Made by a program: the position numbers and the translations under genes
NCBI GenBank assembly: GCA_030834835.1
Contig: JAUQXD010000380.1
Span: 1-16,847, forward strand
DNA length: 16,847 nucleotides
DNA from: Thermoflexales bacterium
GTDB lineage: Bacteria; Chloroflexota; Anaerolineae; Fen-1058
Direction: 5' to 3'
Notes under the pieces: generated by a model
What the model was told of the DNA's origin: nothing
Databases searched by the model: none
Seen by the model: only the letters and a program-made list of their open reading frames with translations
Part shown: one piece after another, positions 1 to 5,931 of the stretch
Layout: the number at the start of each line of letters is the position of its first letter
How positions within the stretch are numbered: the first letter of the stretch is position 1

Positions 1-21
1 TCTGGACTCGCGTTTCCGTTT

Positions 22-846
22 TTACCGGCTGCCTTCCCGCCGCAAAATCTCGCGGATCAACTCCTTGCGCGCCCCGCCGCTCAGCGTCTCCAACTTGCGC
101 ACGCCCAGCGGATCGATCGTCTCGCGCAGCAGCGCAATCTCTTCAATCGTGGGCGGCGGCGTCTCATGCACGTCGGGCGCAACATCCAGCGGGAAGCCGG
201 TCTTGACCTGGATCGACTCCGGCGATTGGCCAGGATGGAAGGCGATCAACCGCATCTGACCATTCGCAAAATCGAACTGACCCAGGTTGGTGACGCAATA
301 CTGCGGGCCAGCGCCACTCAGCCGATCGGGCGTGTGGCCCAGGCCGCTGATGAAATCGACTTTATCCACGAACACAGCGCGCGAATGGCGCGGCACGTAC
401 AACATCGTGCGCGTGTTGTACAGCGTCACATCGGGAATGCCGCCGCTGCCGGGCAGACGCATCTGCGGCCGGGCGTGATCCGCGCCGATGACGACGTTGT
501 TGAAGTTGCCGTGTTGATCGACTTGCGCGGGGCGCAGAAATTCCTTCGGCCGAAAGCGCGGCAAAAATTCACACGAAATTTGCGTGAACGACATCAGCGC
601 CAGGCCGTGATCGAGCCACGGCTGCTCGATGGTCGCCAGGCCCAGCGGTGCCCACTCGCGGCAGACGGTGCCGCCCACCGCCGAGGCCAGCCAGATGTCG
701 GGCGCGTGCGTGAGTTTGGCCAGGATCACACCCGCCATCACCAGCGGCGTGGCGATGCCCTGCACCACGGTCTCACCGTTGATAATCTGGCGCGCGATGC
801 AGACGGAGATCAATTCATCGATGGTGTAGTCGGTGGAAGGTGTCAT
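22..846 (-). CDS. CoA-transferase family protein, beta subunit (IpdB/GctB-like)
   Basis: The protein of 274 residues resembles the beta subunit of family I CoA-transferases such as glutaconate CoA-transferase and the actinobacterial ring-opening hydrolase IpdAB. Family landmarks are the opening DYTIDELISVCIARQI (6-21), the THAPDI segment (46-51), AQVDQHGNFNN (107-117) and the glycine-rich LPGSGG loop (131-136). Where transferases carry the catalytic Glu (an ESG/ENG-type motif) this protein reads ASAVGG (54-59), so a glutamate is not evident there. IpdB-type hydrolases also depart from the classical motif, so the reaction may be hydrolysis or ring opening. The ATG at 846 is chosen because the 35 upstream in-frame codons translate a repeat. 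No alpha subunit is visible; it could lie beyond the left edge. No close partner gene indicates the substrate. Confidence 0.85.
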   Translation of the reverse strand: MTPSTDYTIDELISVCIARQIINGETVVQGIATPLVMAGVILAKLTHAPDIWLASAVGGTVCREWAPLGLATIEQPWLDHGLALMSFTQISCEFLPRFRPKEFLRPAQVDQHGNFNNVVIGADHARPQMRLPGSGGIPDVTLYNTRTMLYVPRHSRAVFVDKVDFISGLGHTPDRLSGAGPQYCVTNLGQFDFANGQMRLIAFHPGQSPESIQVKTGFPLDVAPDVHETPPPTIEEIALLRETIDPLGVRKLETLSGGARKELIREILRREGSR

Positions 847-905
847 TATTCTTTCGCTCAACTTGCCTCGCGGCAGTATAGTCACGAACACCCGAAAACA
901 CAAGC

Positions 906-941
906 AAATCCGTGTTATCTGTGTAATCTGTGAAATCCGTG
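906..941. repeat. 9-bp tandem repeat, four units
   Basis: Four consecutive 9-bp units of pattern NNATCYGTG are AAATCCGTG, TTATCTGTG, TAATCTGTG and AAATCCGTG. The first and last units are identical. The array fills the gap between the two minus-strand genes, with its last unit 3 bp short of the stop codon of the gene at 944. Similar CACAGATTA-type words occur as intergenic repeats in many environmental bacterial genomes, by my recollection. Function is unknown. Confidence 0.85.
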
Positions 942-943
942 TC

Positions 944-1645
944 CTATTCATTCACCGCATACAACCACGCATTGCGTCGCTTGCCCACCACGTCCAATGT
1001 GCCCATCTTGCGCAGGCAATACGTGATCTTGTGCGCCAGCGCATCGGGCTGATCGAGCGCGGCGGCCAGTTCGTGGCTGGTGAACGGCGACGATAGATCG
1101 GGCGGGACGAAGCGGCGAAAATCATCCGGCGTGCTCAGCGCCACCCGATCGACCACCTTCAGCAAGCGGCGATTGAACGTCCGCCACGGGCGCAGCCAGC
1201 GCGATCGACGTTTGCCGGTGGCCGGACAGCGCAATTCCTCCTCGTGAATCAGCGCCACTTCCAGCGTGAAGTTGGGATGCGCCACCAACTGTGGAATGCT
1301 TACCAGTTCGATGAAGAGTTCGCTCAGATGGCCGCGATGCGGCGATTTGCGCCGGCCGATCACCGTGCGCCGATTCGCTTCGACGCGCACCACCCACTTC
1401 TCGGCCGCGATGGGATACACCAGCGTGACGGCGTGCTGCTCCAGCAGCCTGGGCAGCTTGTGCTTCAGTGCGGCGAAGTTATGCGTCTGAATCTCGATGA
1501 TGTCGCGGGCGATGCCGCCGACGCCGTCCGCACGCAACACGTCCACCACGTAGCCGTCCACGTTCGCCTCCAGCTGATCGATCGGGCGGGCGTAGTGCCG
1601 TTTGAGCGCGGCGTGCAGCTCGGTCTCGTGCAGTGTGCCAATCAT
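944..1645 (-). CDS. Hypothetical protein, PD-(D/E)XK-like N-terminus plus winged-helix-like C-terminus
   Basis: This protein of 233 residues belongs to a conserved family that I recognise only as hypothetical. The N-terminal half has a layout reminiscent of the PD-(D/E)XK nuclease fold: a first helix with E7 and E9, D35 ending a strand (GYVVDV), a strand with E51-I-Q53 (IIEIQTHNF), then a basic helix (K61, K63). The third active-site position is Q where most enzymes have K, so it may be a variant or inactive nuclease. The last ~49 residues (from about 185) look like a small winged helix, with FTSHELAAAL as the recognition-type helix and a Tyr-rich end. The ATG at 1645 matches the MIGTL opening I remember for relatives; a GTG at 1654 would add three residues. 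It is divergent from the gene at 1743. A nuclease or DNA-binding role is inference. Confidence 0.75.
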   Translation of the reverse strand: MIGTLHETELHAALKRHYARPIDQLEANVDGYVVDVLRADGVGGIARDIIEIQTHNFAALKHKLPRLLEQHAVTLVYPIAAEKWVVRVEANRRTVIGRRKSPHRGHLSELFIELVSIPQLVAHPNFTLEVALIHEEELRCPATGKRRSRWLRPWRTFNRRLLKVVDRVALSTPDDFRRFVPPDLSSPFTSHELAAALDQPDALAHKITYCLRKMGTLDVVGKRRNAWLYAVNE

Positions 1646-1670
1646 CGTCGTCACTCTGATCCAGAATCCC

Positions 1671-1698
1671 TTCGCATTATACCTGAGCGTGGTATAAT
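1671..1698 (+). promoter_or_regulatory. Sigma-70-type promoter for the 1743 gene
   Basis: A perfect TATAAT at 1693-1698 is preceded by TG at 1690-1691, giving an extended -10. TTCGCA at 1671-1676 matches four of six positions of the -35 consensus with a 16-bp spacer. Initiation would fall near 1705 and leave a leader of about 38 nt before the ATG at 1743. Confidence 0.7.
1676..1698. repeat. Perfect inverted repeat joining the two -10 boxes
   Basis: ATTATACC (1676-1683) and GGTATAAT (1691-1698) are perfect 8-bp inverted arms separated by 7 bp. Each arm contains one of the two divergent TATAAT boxes. The dyad could be simply two facing promoters or also an operator for a dimeric regulator. Confidence 0.75.
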
Positions 1699-1704
1699 CG
1701 TCGC
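1676..1704 (-). promoter_or_regulatory. Divergent promoter candidate for the 1645 gene
   Basis: On the minus strand a perfect TATAAT occupies 1681-1676 and is correctly oriented toward the gene starting at 1645. The -35 region (about 1699-1704, GCGACG) is poor, so the site would depend on an activator or on other contacts. It overlaps the plus-strand promoter. Confidence 0.4.
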
Positions 1705-1742
1705 TGCTAAATCATCCGAGAATTCCTGACGATTGTAGACCT

Positions 1743-2177
1743 ATGACGACTTTACCCAGGACTGCCCGTTCACTGCGACCGACGCTGGACACGCTGTTTC
1801 ATATCGACTATGACTGGTGGAGCAAGGGCGACCGCGATCTGCGCGTCTATCTGCGCAGCCACCTGTGCGCGGAGCATCGGGCGCTGATGGCCGAGTCCGG
1901 CGAGAACCTGGACATGATCGACTGGGTCGATCCGCGCACGGCCGAGGTGAAACGCCGCGATGGTCTGGTGCAGATCATGCGCACACACTGCTCGCAGCGG
2001 CCTGATTACATCGCCGAGCATACCAGCATCGTCGATGCCGCTTTCCGCGTCTTCCTGGTCAACGACAACGAGCCGCTGACGCCGCGCCAGCTGGCCGATC
2101 GCATCGAGCGCGATCCGGAGACCGTGTTGAAGACGCTGGCCGGCAAGCCAGTGTATCAGGGCCTGCGGCCCATCTAA
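1743..2177 (+). CDS. Conserved hypothetical protein, small
   Basis: The 144-residue soluble protein has no signal peptide or membrane segment. I recognise it only as a conserved protein of unknown function seen in Chloroflexota-like genomes. Visible features are an aromatic and acidic N-terminal stretch (LFHIDYDWW, about 18-26), a middle part with several His and Cys residues (HLCAEH, THCSQR) but no clear metal-site spacing, and a C-terminal helical segment (LTPRQLADRIERDPETVLK) that resembles a winged-helix or sigma-region-4-like helix pair. The gene follows a good extended -10 promoter, lacks an obvious Shine-Dalgarno, and is followed 5 bp later by the fusion gene at 2183. The two are therefore probably co-transcribed. 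No function is assigned. Confidence 0.8.
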   Translation: MTTLPRTARSLRPTLDTLFHIDYDWWSKGDRDLRVYLRSHLCAEHRALMAESGENLDMIDWVDPRTAEVKRRDGLVQIMRTHCSQRPDYIAEHTSIVDAAFRVFLVNDNEPLTPRQLADRIERDPETVLKTLAGKPVYQGLRPI

Positions 2178-2182
2178 AGCAT

Positions 2183-2887
2183 ATGAAGATCGCGGTCAAG
2201 CTGCACGGCATTTTGCGCGACTATCGACCGGCCGGCGTCAAGGTCGATCTGTTCGAGATCACCCTGAGCGAACCGGCGGTGGCGCGGCAGGCGGCTGAGT
2301 ACTTCGGCATTCCGCCCAAAAAAGTGCATGCGGCCTTCTTGAATAATGAGCCGGTCGATTTGAACGCGCCGCTGGCGGATGGCGATCATTTGCGGCTATT
2401 TCCGCCGGTCGTCGGCGGGTCCGATCGGGCAGTGGCGGCCCGCTGGCGAGTGTTTATCGCGGGCATCATGCAAGGCTCGCGTCGCGCCAACGATATCACC
2501 GCGCAGGACTATCGGCAGCAGATTGGCGCATGGCTGACGACGCATGTGCCCAGTGTCGAAGTGGTCGATCCATTTGAACTGCACCCGGACAGCGTCGGTT
2601 ACTCCGACGACGATGCGCGTCGCACCCTGATCGATCTGGCGCGGCTGGCGGGCCGCGTCGATGCGGTGGTGGCCTTTGTGCCGGAAGCCAGCATGGGCAC
2701 GGCGCTGGAGATGTGGGAAGCGTATCATCAGGGGCGCCCCGTCATCACCATTTCGCCGCTCGTGCACAACTGGGTCATCAAGGGCCTTTCGACGCGCGTC
2801 CTGGCCGATCTGGCCGAGTTTCGCGCTTTTGTAGAATCAGGCGAGTTTGAGCGCGTGCTGGCCGAATGGCCGGCCAAACCCGCCTGA
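2183..2887 (+). CDS. MoaD/ThiS-like ubiquitin-fold domain fused to nucleoside 2-deoxyribosyltransferase-like domain
   Basis: This 234-residue protein has two parts. Residues 1-79 read as a MoaD/ThiS ubiquitin-fold domain: MKIAVKLHGILRDYRP, then FLNNEPVDLNAPLADGDHLR, ending in PPVVGG. The diglycine at 78-79 corresponds to the C-terminal GG that sulfur carriers use for adenylation, but here the chain continues. Residues about 88-234 resemble the nucleoside 2-deoxyribosyltransferase-like fold: VFIAGIM (90-96), a DxxxxF-type segment near 129-131, the strand VDAVVAFVPEASMGTALEM (159-177) with E176 as the likely catalytic Glu, and RPVITISP. In the NDT family that Glu attacks the nucleoside C1'. The gene starts 5 bp after the previous one and ends 11 bp before the tRNA. 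Function as a sulfur carrier, a fused regulator or a base-exchange enzyme is undetermined. Confidence 0.85.
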   Translation: MKIAVKLHGILRDYRPAGVKVDLFEITLSEPAVARQAAEYFGIPPKKVHAAFLNNEPVDLNAPLADGDHLRLFPPVVGGSDRAVAARWRVFIAGIMQGSRRANDITAQDYRQQIGAWLTTHVPSVEVVDPFELHPDSVGYSDDDARRTLIDLARLAGRVDAVVAFVPEASMGTALEMWEAYHQGRPVITISPLVHNWVIKGLSTRVLADLAEFRAFVESGEFERVLAEWPAKPA

Positions 2888-3048
2888 TCTTTTATACGCC
2901 CCCGTAGCTCAATTGGACAGAGCAACGGACTTCAATGTGGAGCCTCATCAGGGAAACTTGTTGAGTGCATGTCACTATATGCGGGAATCCCCTTAGAGTC
3001 GCTGACACCCTGGCGGTAACAGTTCAGCGAATTGGGCAATCCGCAGGG

Positions 3049-3054
3049 AAGGAG
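3049..3054 (+). promoter_or_regulatory. Shine-Dalgarno that decides the CTG start of the endonuclease
   Basis: AAGGAG lies 5 nt upstream of CTG at 3060. There is no in-frame ATG, GTG or TTG between the stop at 3003 and the TTG at 3120, so this strong site supports initiation at CTG. Confidence 0.75.
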
Positions 3055-3059
3055 AAAGA

Positions 3060-3524
3060 CTGAACAAGCATCATACCAAGCTCAAAGGCGACATCGGCCT
3101 GAGTGCGATCATTAAGGATTTGACTATCAAAGGGTACTTCGTTTCTATCCCTGTTAGTGAAAATGCGCCCTTTGATCTCATCGCCAGCGATGATCACACG
3201 AACTACCGCGTTCAGGTGAAATCTCGGTCTGTATACCGGGGCGCGGTTGAAATCCAGTTCCGGACTTCCTGGGCCGATCGACACGGTACGCACTACACTC
3301 GATATGCCGGTGCTGACTTTGATGTGCTGGCCATCTACGTGCTCAATGCTGATCGATGCCTGTACTTTAAGCCGAAGGGTGAGCTGAGTGTCACCATTCG
3401 ACTAGAAGAACCTCTGAACAACCAGTCATCAGGGGTGCGAGTTTGGAGTGAGTTTCGGTCTTTTCCACCCTCAGAGACTATACGTGACACACCTAACGGC
3501 ACACTGCTCACGGTGAAGATATAG
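3060..3524 (+). CDS. Intron-encoded PD-(D/E)XK homing endonuclease (I-Ssp6803I-like)
   Basis: This 154-residue protein would cut intron-free copies of the tRNA gene and so spread the intron. It resembles the group I intron endonuclease I-Ssp6803I of the Synechocystis tRNA-fMet intron (about 150 residues). Shared segments are HHTKLKGDIGL near the start, APFDLIA, YRVQVKSR, EIQFRTSW and LNNQSS. Candidate active-site residues are D11, D39, Q52 and K54, matching the E-D-QxK set I recall for I-Ssp6803I. Starting at CTG 3060 keeps the helix that bears D11; the later TTG at 3120 would remove it. The last codons pass through P6', P7, P3' and P8, and the TAG stop lies in the 3' strand of P7. Composition looks more AT-rich than the neighbours, consistent with transfer. 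Confidence 0.88.
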   Translation: MNKHHTKLKGDIGLSAIIKDLTIKGYFVSIPVSENAPFDLIASDDHTNYRVQVKSRSVYRGAVEIQFRTSWADRHGTHYTRYAGADFDVLAIYVLNADRCLYFKPKGELSVTIRLEEPLNNQSSGVRVWSEFRSFPPSETIRDTPNGTLLTVKI

Positions 3525-3654
3525 TCCAGCCAGCAAGCCGCCTGTCGGCGGTGGTCACGGAAACGTGATGCTGGATGCTAATCCGCAGGTTGTGGGTTCA
3601 AGTCCCGCCGGGGGCGCCTGTTTATCACCGCGCGTCAAGCGTGTGGAGGAGAGC

Positions 3655-5265
3655 ATGTCGCATCGAAGGCTGCGCGTGACGCTGTTGTTTATGCTGGCGA
3701 TCGGGCTGGCCGCTTTACCGATCGGTCAGTGGCCGGCGCGTTCGGCGCAAGCGCAATCCGAATTGTTGATCAATCCCGGTTTTGAAGAACCGTTCACTTC
3801 GCAGGGTGGCAGCGTTTTCGTGGCCAATGGCTGGCAAGCCTGGTATCTGTCGCCCGACGGCGTAACGTATCCCACGCGCTGCCCGGAACCGACCGAGCCA
3901 ACCTGCAAGCCGTACGGCATCCCCAGTTATCGCGTCAGCCAGCCGCAGGATCAGCGGATGCCGCCCCATGCCCGATCGGGCAATTCCCAGCAATGGGGAG
4001 CCAGTTACGTCGTTTACGTCGCCGGCCTGTATCAGACCGTCGGCAACATCACGCCTGGCACGCGGCTGCGCTTCTCGGTGTTCACGCAGGCCTTCAATTG
4101 CAGCGACGATCGCGGCTGCTTTGGCGGCGTGGGCGAGGTGGGCAAGTCTTACGAGCCGGGCTTCAATGCGCTGCGCGTGGGCATCGATCCCACCGGCGGC
4201 ACCAACGCCTTCAGTACCAGTATCGTGTGGTCGGCCTTCGCCAATCCGCTCGACGCCTTTGTGCAGCAATCGGTTGAAGCGGTGGCCCAGAGTGCCAGCG
4301 TCACCGTGTTTATCTCGTCCGCACCCGATTACCCCGAAAAGCACCTGGACATCTATGTGGACGATGCCAGTCTGATCGCCGTAGGTCAGGGCGAAGTGCC
4401 AACCGCCGTACCGGCGACACCGGGCACACCCGCGCCCACGGCCACTCCCAGCACGCCGCAACCGACATCGACTATTCCGCCGAATACCGGCACGTACACC
4501 GTTCAATCGGGCGACACGCTATCCGCCATTGCGCAGACTTACAACCTCACGCTCGATCAACTGCTGGCGCTCAACCCCGGTTTGACGCGAGAGAGCATCC
4601 TGCAAGTTGGACAGGTGATCAACATCGGCGGCACGCCACAACCGGCAACGCCGACCGCCGCTCCGACGGCAACGCCCGAACCGACGACCGCCCTGACGAC
4701 GACTGTGGCTCCGACCACGACGCTGGTGACTTCGACACCCGTGTCTACTGACACGCCCGCGCCCAATGGCACGCCCGCATTGGCCAATTCCGGCTTATGC
4801 TTAAGCGCCTTTGACGATGTGGATGGCAGCGGCACGCGTGAGCCGGCCGAGATGGCCGTGATCGCCGGCGCACGCTTCGAGGTGGTCGATGTTCAGAATC
4901 AGGCCGTCGCGTCTTACACCAGCGATGGCGTCGAAAACCTGCACTGCCTGGGCAATCTACCCGATGGCCGTTACACCATCAGCATCACGCCGCCCGCCGG
5001 ACACACGGCCACGACCGATGTCAAGTGGTCGGTATCGCTGTTGTCTGGCACCAGCGTCAACGTCAACTTTGGCAGCCGTGTCGCGCCCATCGCTACCGCC
5101 ACACCCGCCGCTGAGGCGGCACCCACCGCCCAGGCCGCAGCCGCTGCGACACCCGCTCCGGCCGCGCGCAGCACGGGCGTGCCGCTGGGCCTGTTGGTCG
5201 GCGGCGCCCTGGTCCTGCTGGCTATGGCCGCCCTCGCCTTTGCCGTCAGCTCACGCCGTCGCTAA
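3655..5265 (+). CDS. Secreted, membrane-anchored LysM and SdrD-B-like domain protein
   Basis: The 536-residue protein begins with a signal peptide (about 1-34, hydrophobic core LLFMLAIGLAALPIG, cleavage near AQAQ). The next ~205 residues (ELLINPGFEEPF onward) look like a carbohydrate-binding jelly-roll type domain. A Pro/Thr-rich linker leads to one LysM domain (about 280-325, TYTVQSGDTLSAIAQTYN). A second Thr/Pro linker follows, then an SdrD-B-like Cna-B fold (about 380-478: FDDVDGSGTREP, LPDGRYTISITPP). An Ala/Pro linker and a final transmembrane helix with an SSRRR tail (about 508-536) close the protein. It should sit outside the membrane and bind glycan. GGAGGA at 3645-3650 supports the ATG at 3655; the longer reading frame overlaps the tRNA exon. 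It is the first gene of a three-gene run. Confidence 0.9.
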   Translation: MSHRRLRVTLLFMLAIGLAALPIGQWPARSAQAQSELLINPGFEEPFTSQGGSVFVANGWQAWYLSPDGVTYPTRCPEPTEPTCKPYGIPSYRVSQPQDQRMPPHARSGNSQQWGASYVVYVAGLYQTVGNITPGTRLRFSVFTQAFNCSDDRGCFGGVGEVGKSYEPGFNALRVGIDPTGGTNAFSTSIVWSAFANPLDAFVQQSVEAVAQSASVTVFISSAPDYPEKHLDIYVDDASLIAVGQGEVPTAVPATPGTPAPTATPSTPQPTSTIPPNTGTYTVQSGDTLSAIAQTYNLTLDQLLALNPGLTRESILQVGQVINIGGTPQPATPTAAPTATPEPTTALTTTVAPTTTLVTSTPVSTDTPAPNGTPALANSGLCLSAFDDVDGSGTREPAEMAVIAGARFEVVDVQNQAVASYTSDGVENLHCLGNLPDGRYTISITPPAGHTATTDVKWSVSLLSGTSVNVNFGSRVAPIATATPAAEAAPTAQAAAAATPAPAARSTGVPLGLLVGGALVLLAMAALAFAVSSRRR

Positions 5266-5287
5266 TACTCGCGTCCGGGTCCTATTT

Positions 5288-5923
5288 ATGCGCTTTCAAT
5301 TTCCTGCACGACTGGCGGCCATCATCAGTTTGATGGCCGTTGTCGGTCTGATGGTGCTGCCGATCAATCTCGATGTGCGCTCCGCGCAAGGCCAGGCCGC
5401 GGCCACCGCCACACCCCGATCGACCTCCACCCCGATCGCGGGCGTCCCAGGTACGGGTGTTCCGATCACGTACACCGTGAAAAGCGGCGATGCCTTCAAC
5501 GCCATCGCGCGCCAATTCAATTTGACGCCGCAACAGTTGCAGGCCTTTAACGCCATCACCAACACCAGCGTCATTCAGGTCGGTCAGATATTGATCGTGG
5601 GTGTCAGCACCTTCACGCCCACGCCCGCATCCACGAATACGCCCGCCCCCACGCCGACGGTCGCGCCCACCAAAACACCCACAGCCGCGCCGACTGAAAC
5701 ATCCACGGTCGAGCCAACGGCTGCGTCCACCATTGAGCCGACCGACGAACTGGCCCCAACCAATCAACCGGGTTCCACCTCCGTGCCGGCAGCGATTGAG
5801 CCGGCGGCAGCCGCGAGCGCGCCCACGGCCACCAGCGTTCCGATCGACGTTGTCCTCGTCGGCGTGTTGATGGTCTTCGCCGTCATCGGCATATTCATCG
5901 GCTTCCGCACCCAGCGCTATTAA
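5288..5923 (+). CDS. Small membrane-anchored LysM protein
   Basis: The 211-residue protein has a signal peptide or N-terminal anchor (about 7-36, LAAIISLMAVVGLMVLP). A short Thr/Pro segment precedes one LysM domain (about 61-106, ITYTVKSGDAFNAIARQFN ending in VGQILIVG). A Thr/Pro-rich stretch of about 75 residues follows, then a C-terminal transmembrane helix with an RTQRY tail (about 184-211). The layout is a reduced version of the preceding protein, without the N-terminal and SdrD-like domains, and suggests duplication and loss. The ATG at 5288 is chosen because the frame upstream only shadows the preceding gene and the signal peptide starts here. It lies 22 bp after the preceding gene and 8 bp before the glycosyltransferase. 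A glycan-binding surface role is inferred from LysM. Confidence 0.88.
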   Translation: MRFQFPARLAAIISLMAVVGLMVLPINLDVRSAQGQAAATATPRSTSTPIAGVPGTGVPITYTVKSGDAFNAIARQFNLTPQQLQAFNAITNTSVIQVGQILIVGVSTFTPTPASTNTPAPTPTVAPTKTPTAAPTETSTVEPTAASTIEPTDELAPTNQPGSTSVPAAIEPAAAASAPTATSVPIDVVLVGVLMVFAVIGIFIGFRTQRY

Positions 5924-5931
5924 TCGCGGTC

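Larger units (their letters stand above)
2933..3577 (+). ncRNA. Group I intron (self-splicing ribozyme) in tRNA-Arg(UCU)
   Basis: The 645-nt intron is bounded by exon U2932 and terminal G3577, as the group I splice rule demands. Pairings read from the sequence are: P1 weak (exon CUU with GAG 2940-2942); P3 TGTCAC 2970-2975 with GTGACA 3484-3489; P4 TGCGG 2980-2984 with CCGCA 3041-3045; P5 2990-2992 with 3034-3036, plus hairpin CGCTGA/TCAGCG 3000-3005/3024-3029; P6 GGG 3046-3048 with CCC 3468-3470; P7 GACTATA 3476-3482 with TATAGTC 3520-3526; P8 CACC 3490-3493 with GGTG 3512-3515. The 3' domain has two hairpins, one capped by a GAAA tetraloop (3555-3568). The insertion position equals that of the cyanobacterial tRNA-Leu(UAA) intron. 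An endonuclease gene is inserted in the P6 loop. Confidence 0.93.
2898..3616 (+). tRNA. tRNA-Arg(UCU), split by a group I intron
   Basis: Two exons, 2898-2932 (35 nt) and 3578-3616 (39 nt), join to a complete 74-nt cloverleaf. The acceptor stem GCCCCCG (2898-2904) pairs with CGGGGGC (3609-3615), followed by discriminator G3616. The D stem is GCTC/GAGC (2907-2910/2920-2923). The T arm is GTGGG, TTCAAGT, CCCGC (3592-3608). After joining, the anticodon loop reads CTTCTAA with anticodon TCT. A20 in the D-loop (2917) and C35 (3578) are arginine identity bases. The anticodon stem has four pairs plus an A27-C43 mismatch. CCA is not encoded. The intron lies between U34 and C35. The gene follows the 2183 gene by 11 bp and may be processed from its transcript. 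Confidence 0.93.

Noticed and set aside
166..933. 255-residue open frame antisense to the CoA-transferase gene
   Set aside because: The opposite strand encodes recognisable family motifs, and this frame has shadow-type composition and runs into the 9-bp repeat.
847..951. Longer start of the CoA-transferase subunit
   Set aside because: The extra residues translate the 9-bp tandem repeat and overlap the end of the upstream gene.
2888..2897. AT-rich run before the tRNA as promoter or terminator
   Set aside because: A -10 here would start transcription inside the tRNA, there is no -35, and no hairpin precedes the T-run.
3120..3524. Shorter endonuclease starting at TTG
   Set aside because: It lacks a Shine-Dalgarno and loses the conserved KGDIGL segment that family members carry.
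3565..3654. Upstream extension of the LysM/SdrD-like protein
   Set aside because: It would overlap the intron end and the tRNA 3' exon; the ATG at 3655 has GGAGGA and begins a signal peptide.
4889..5287. Long N-terminal extension of the small LysM protein
   Set aside because: It is the out-of-frame shadow of the preceding gene; a proper signal peptide starts at 5288.
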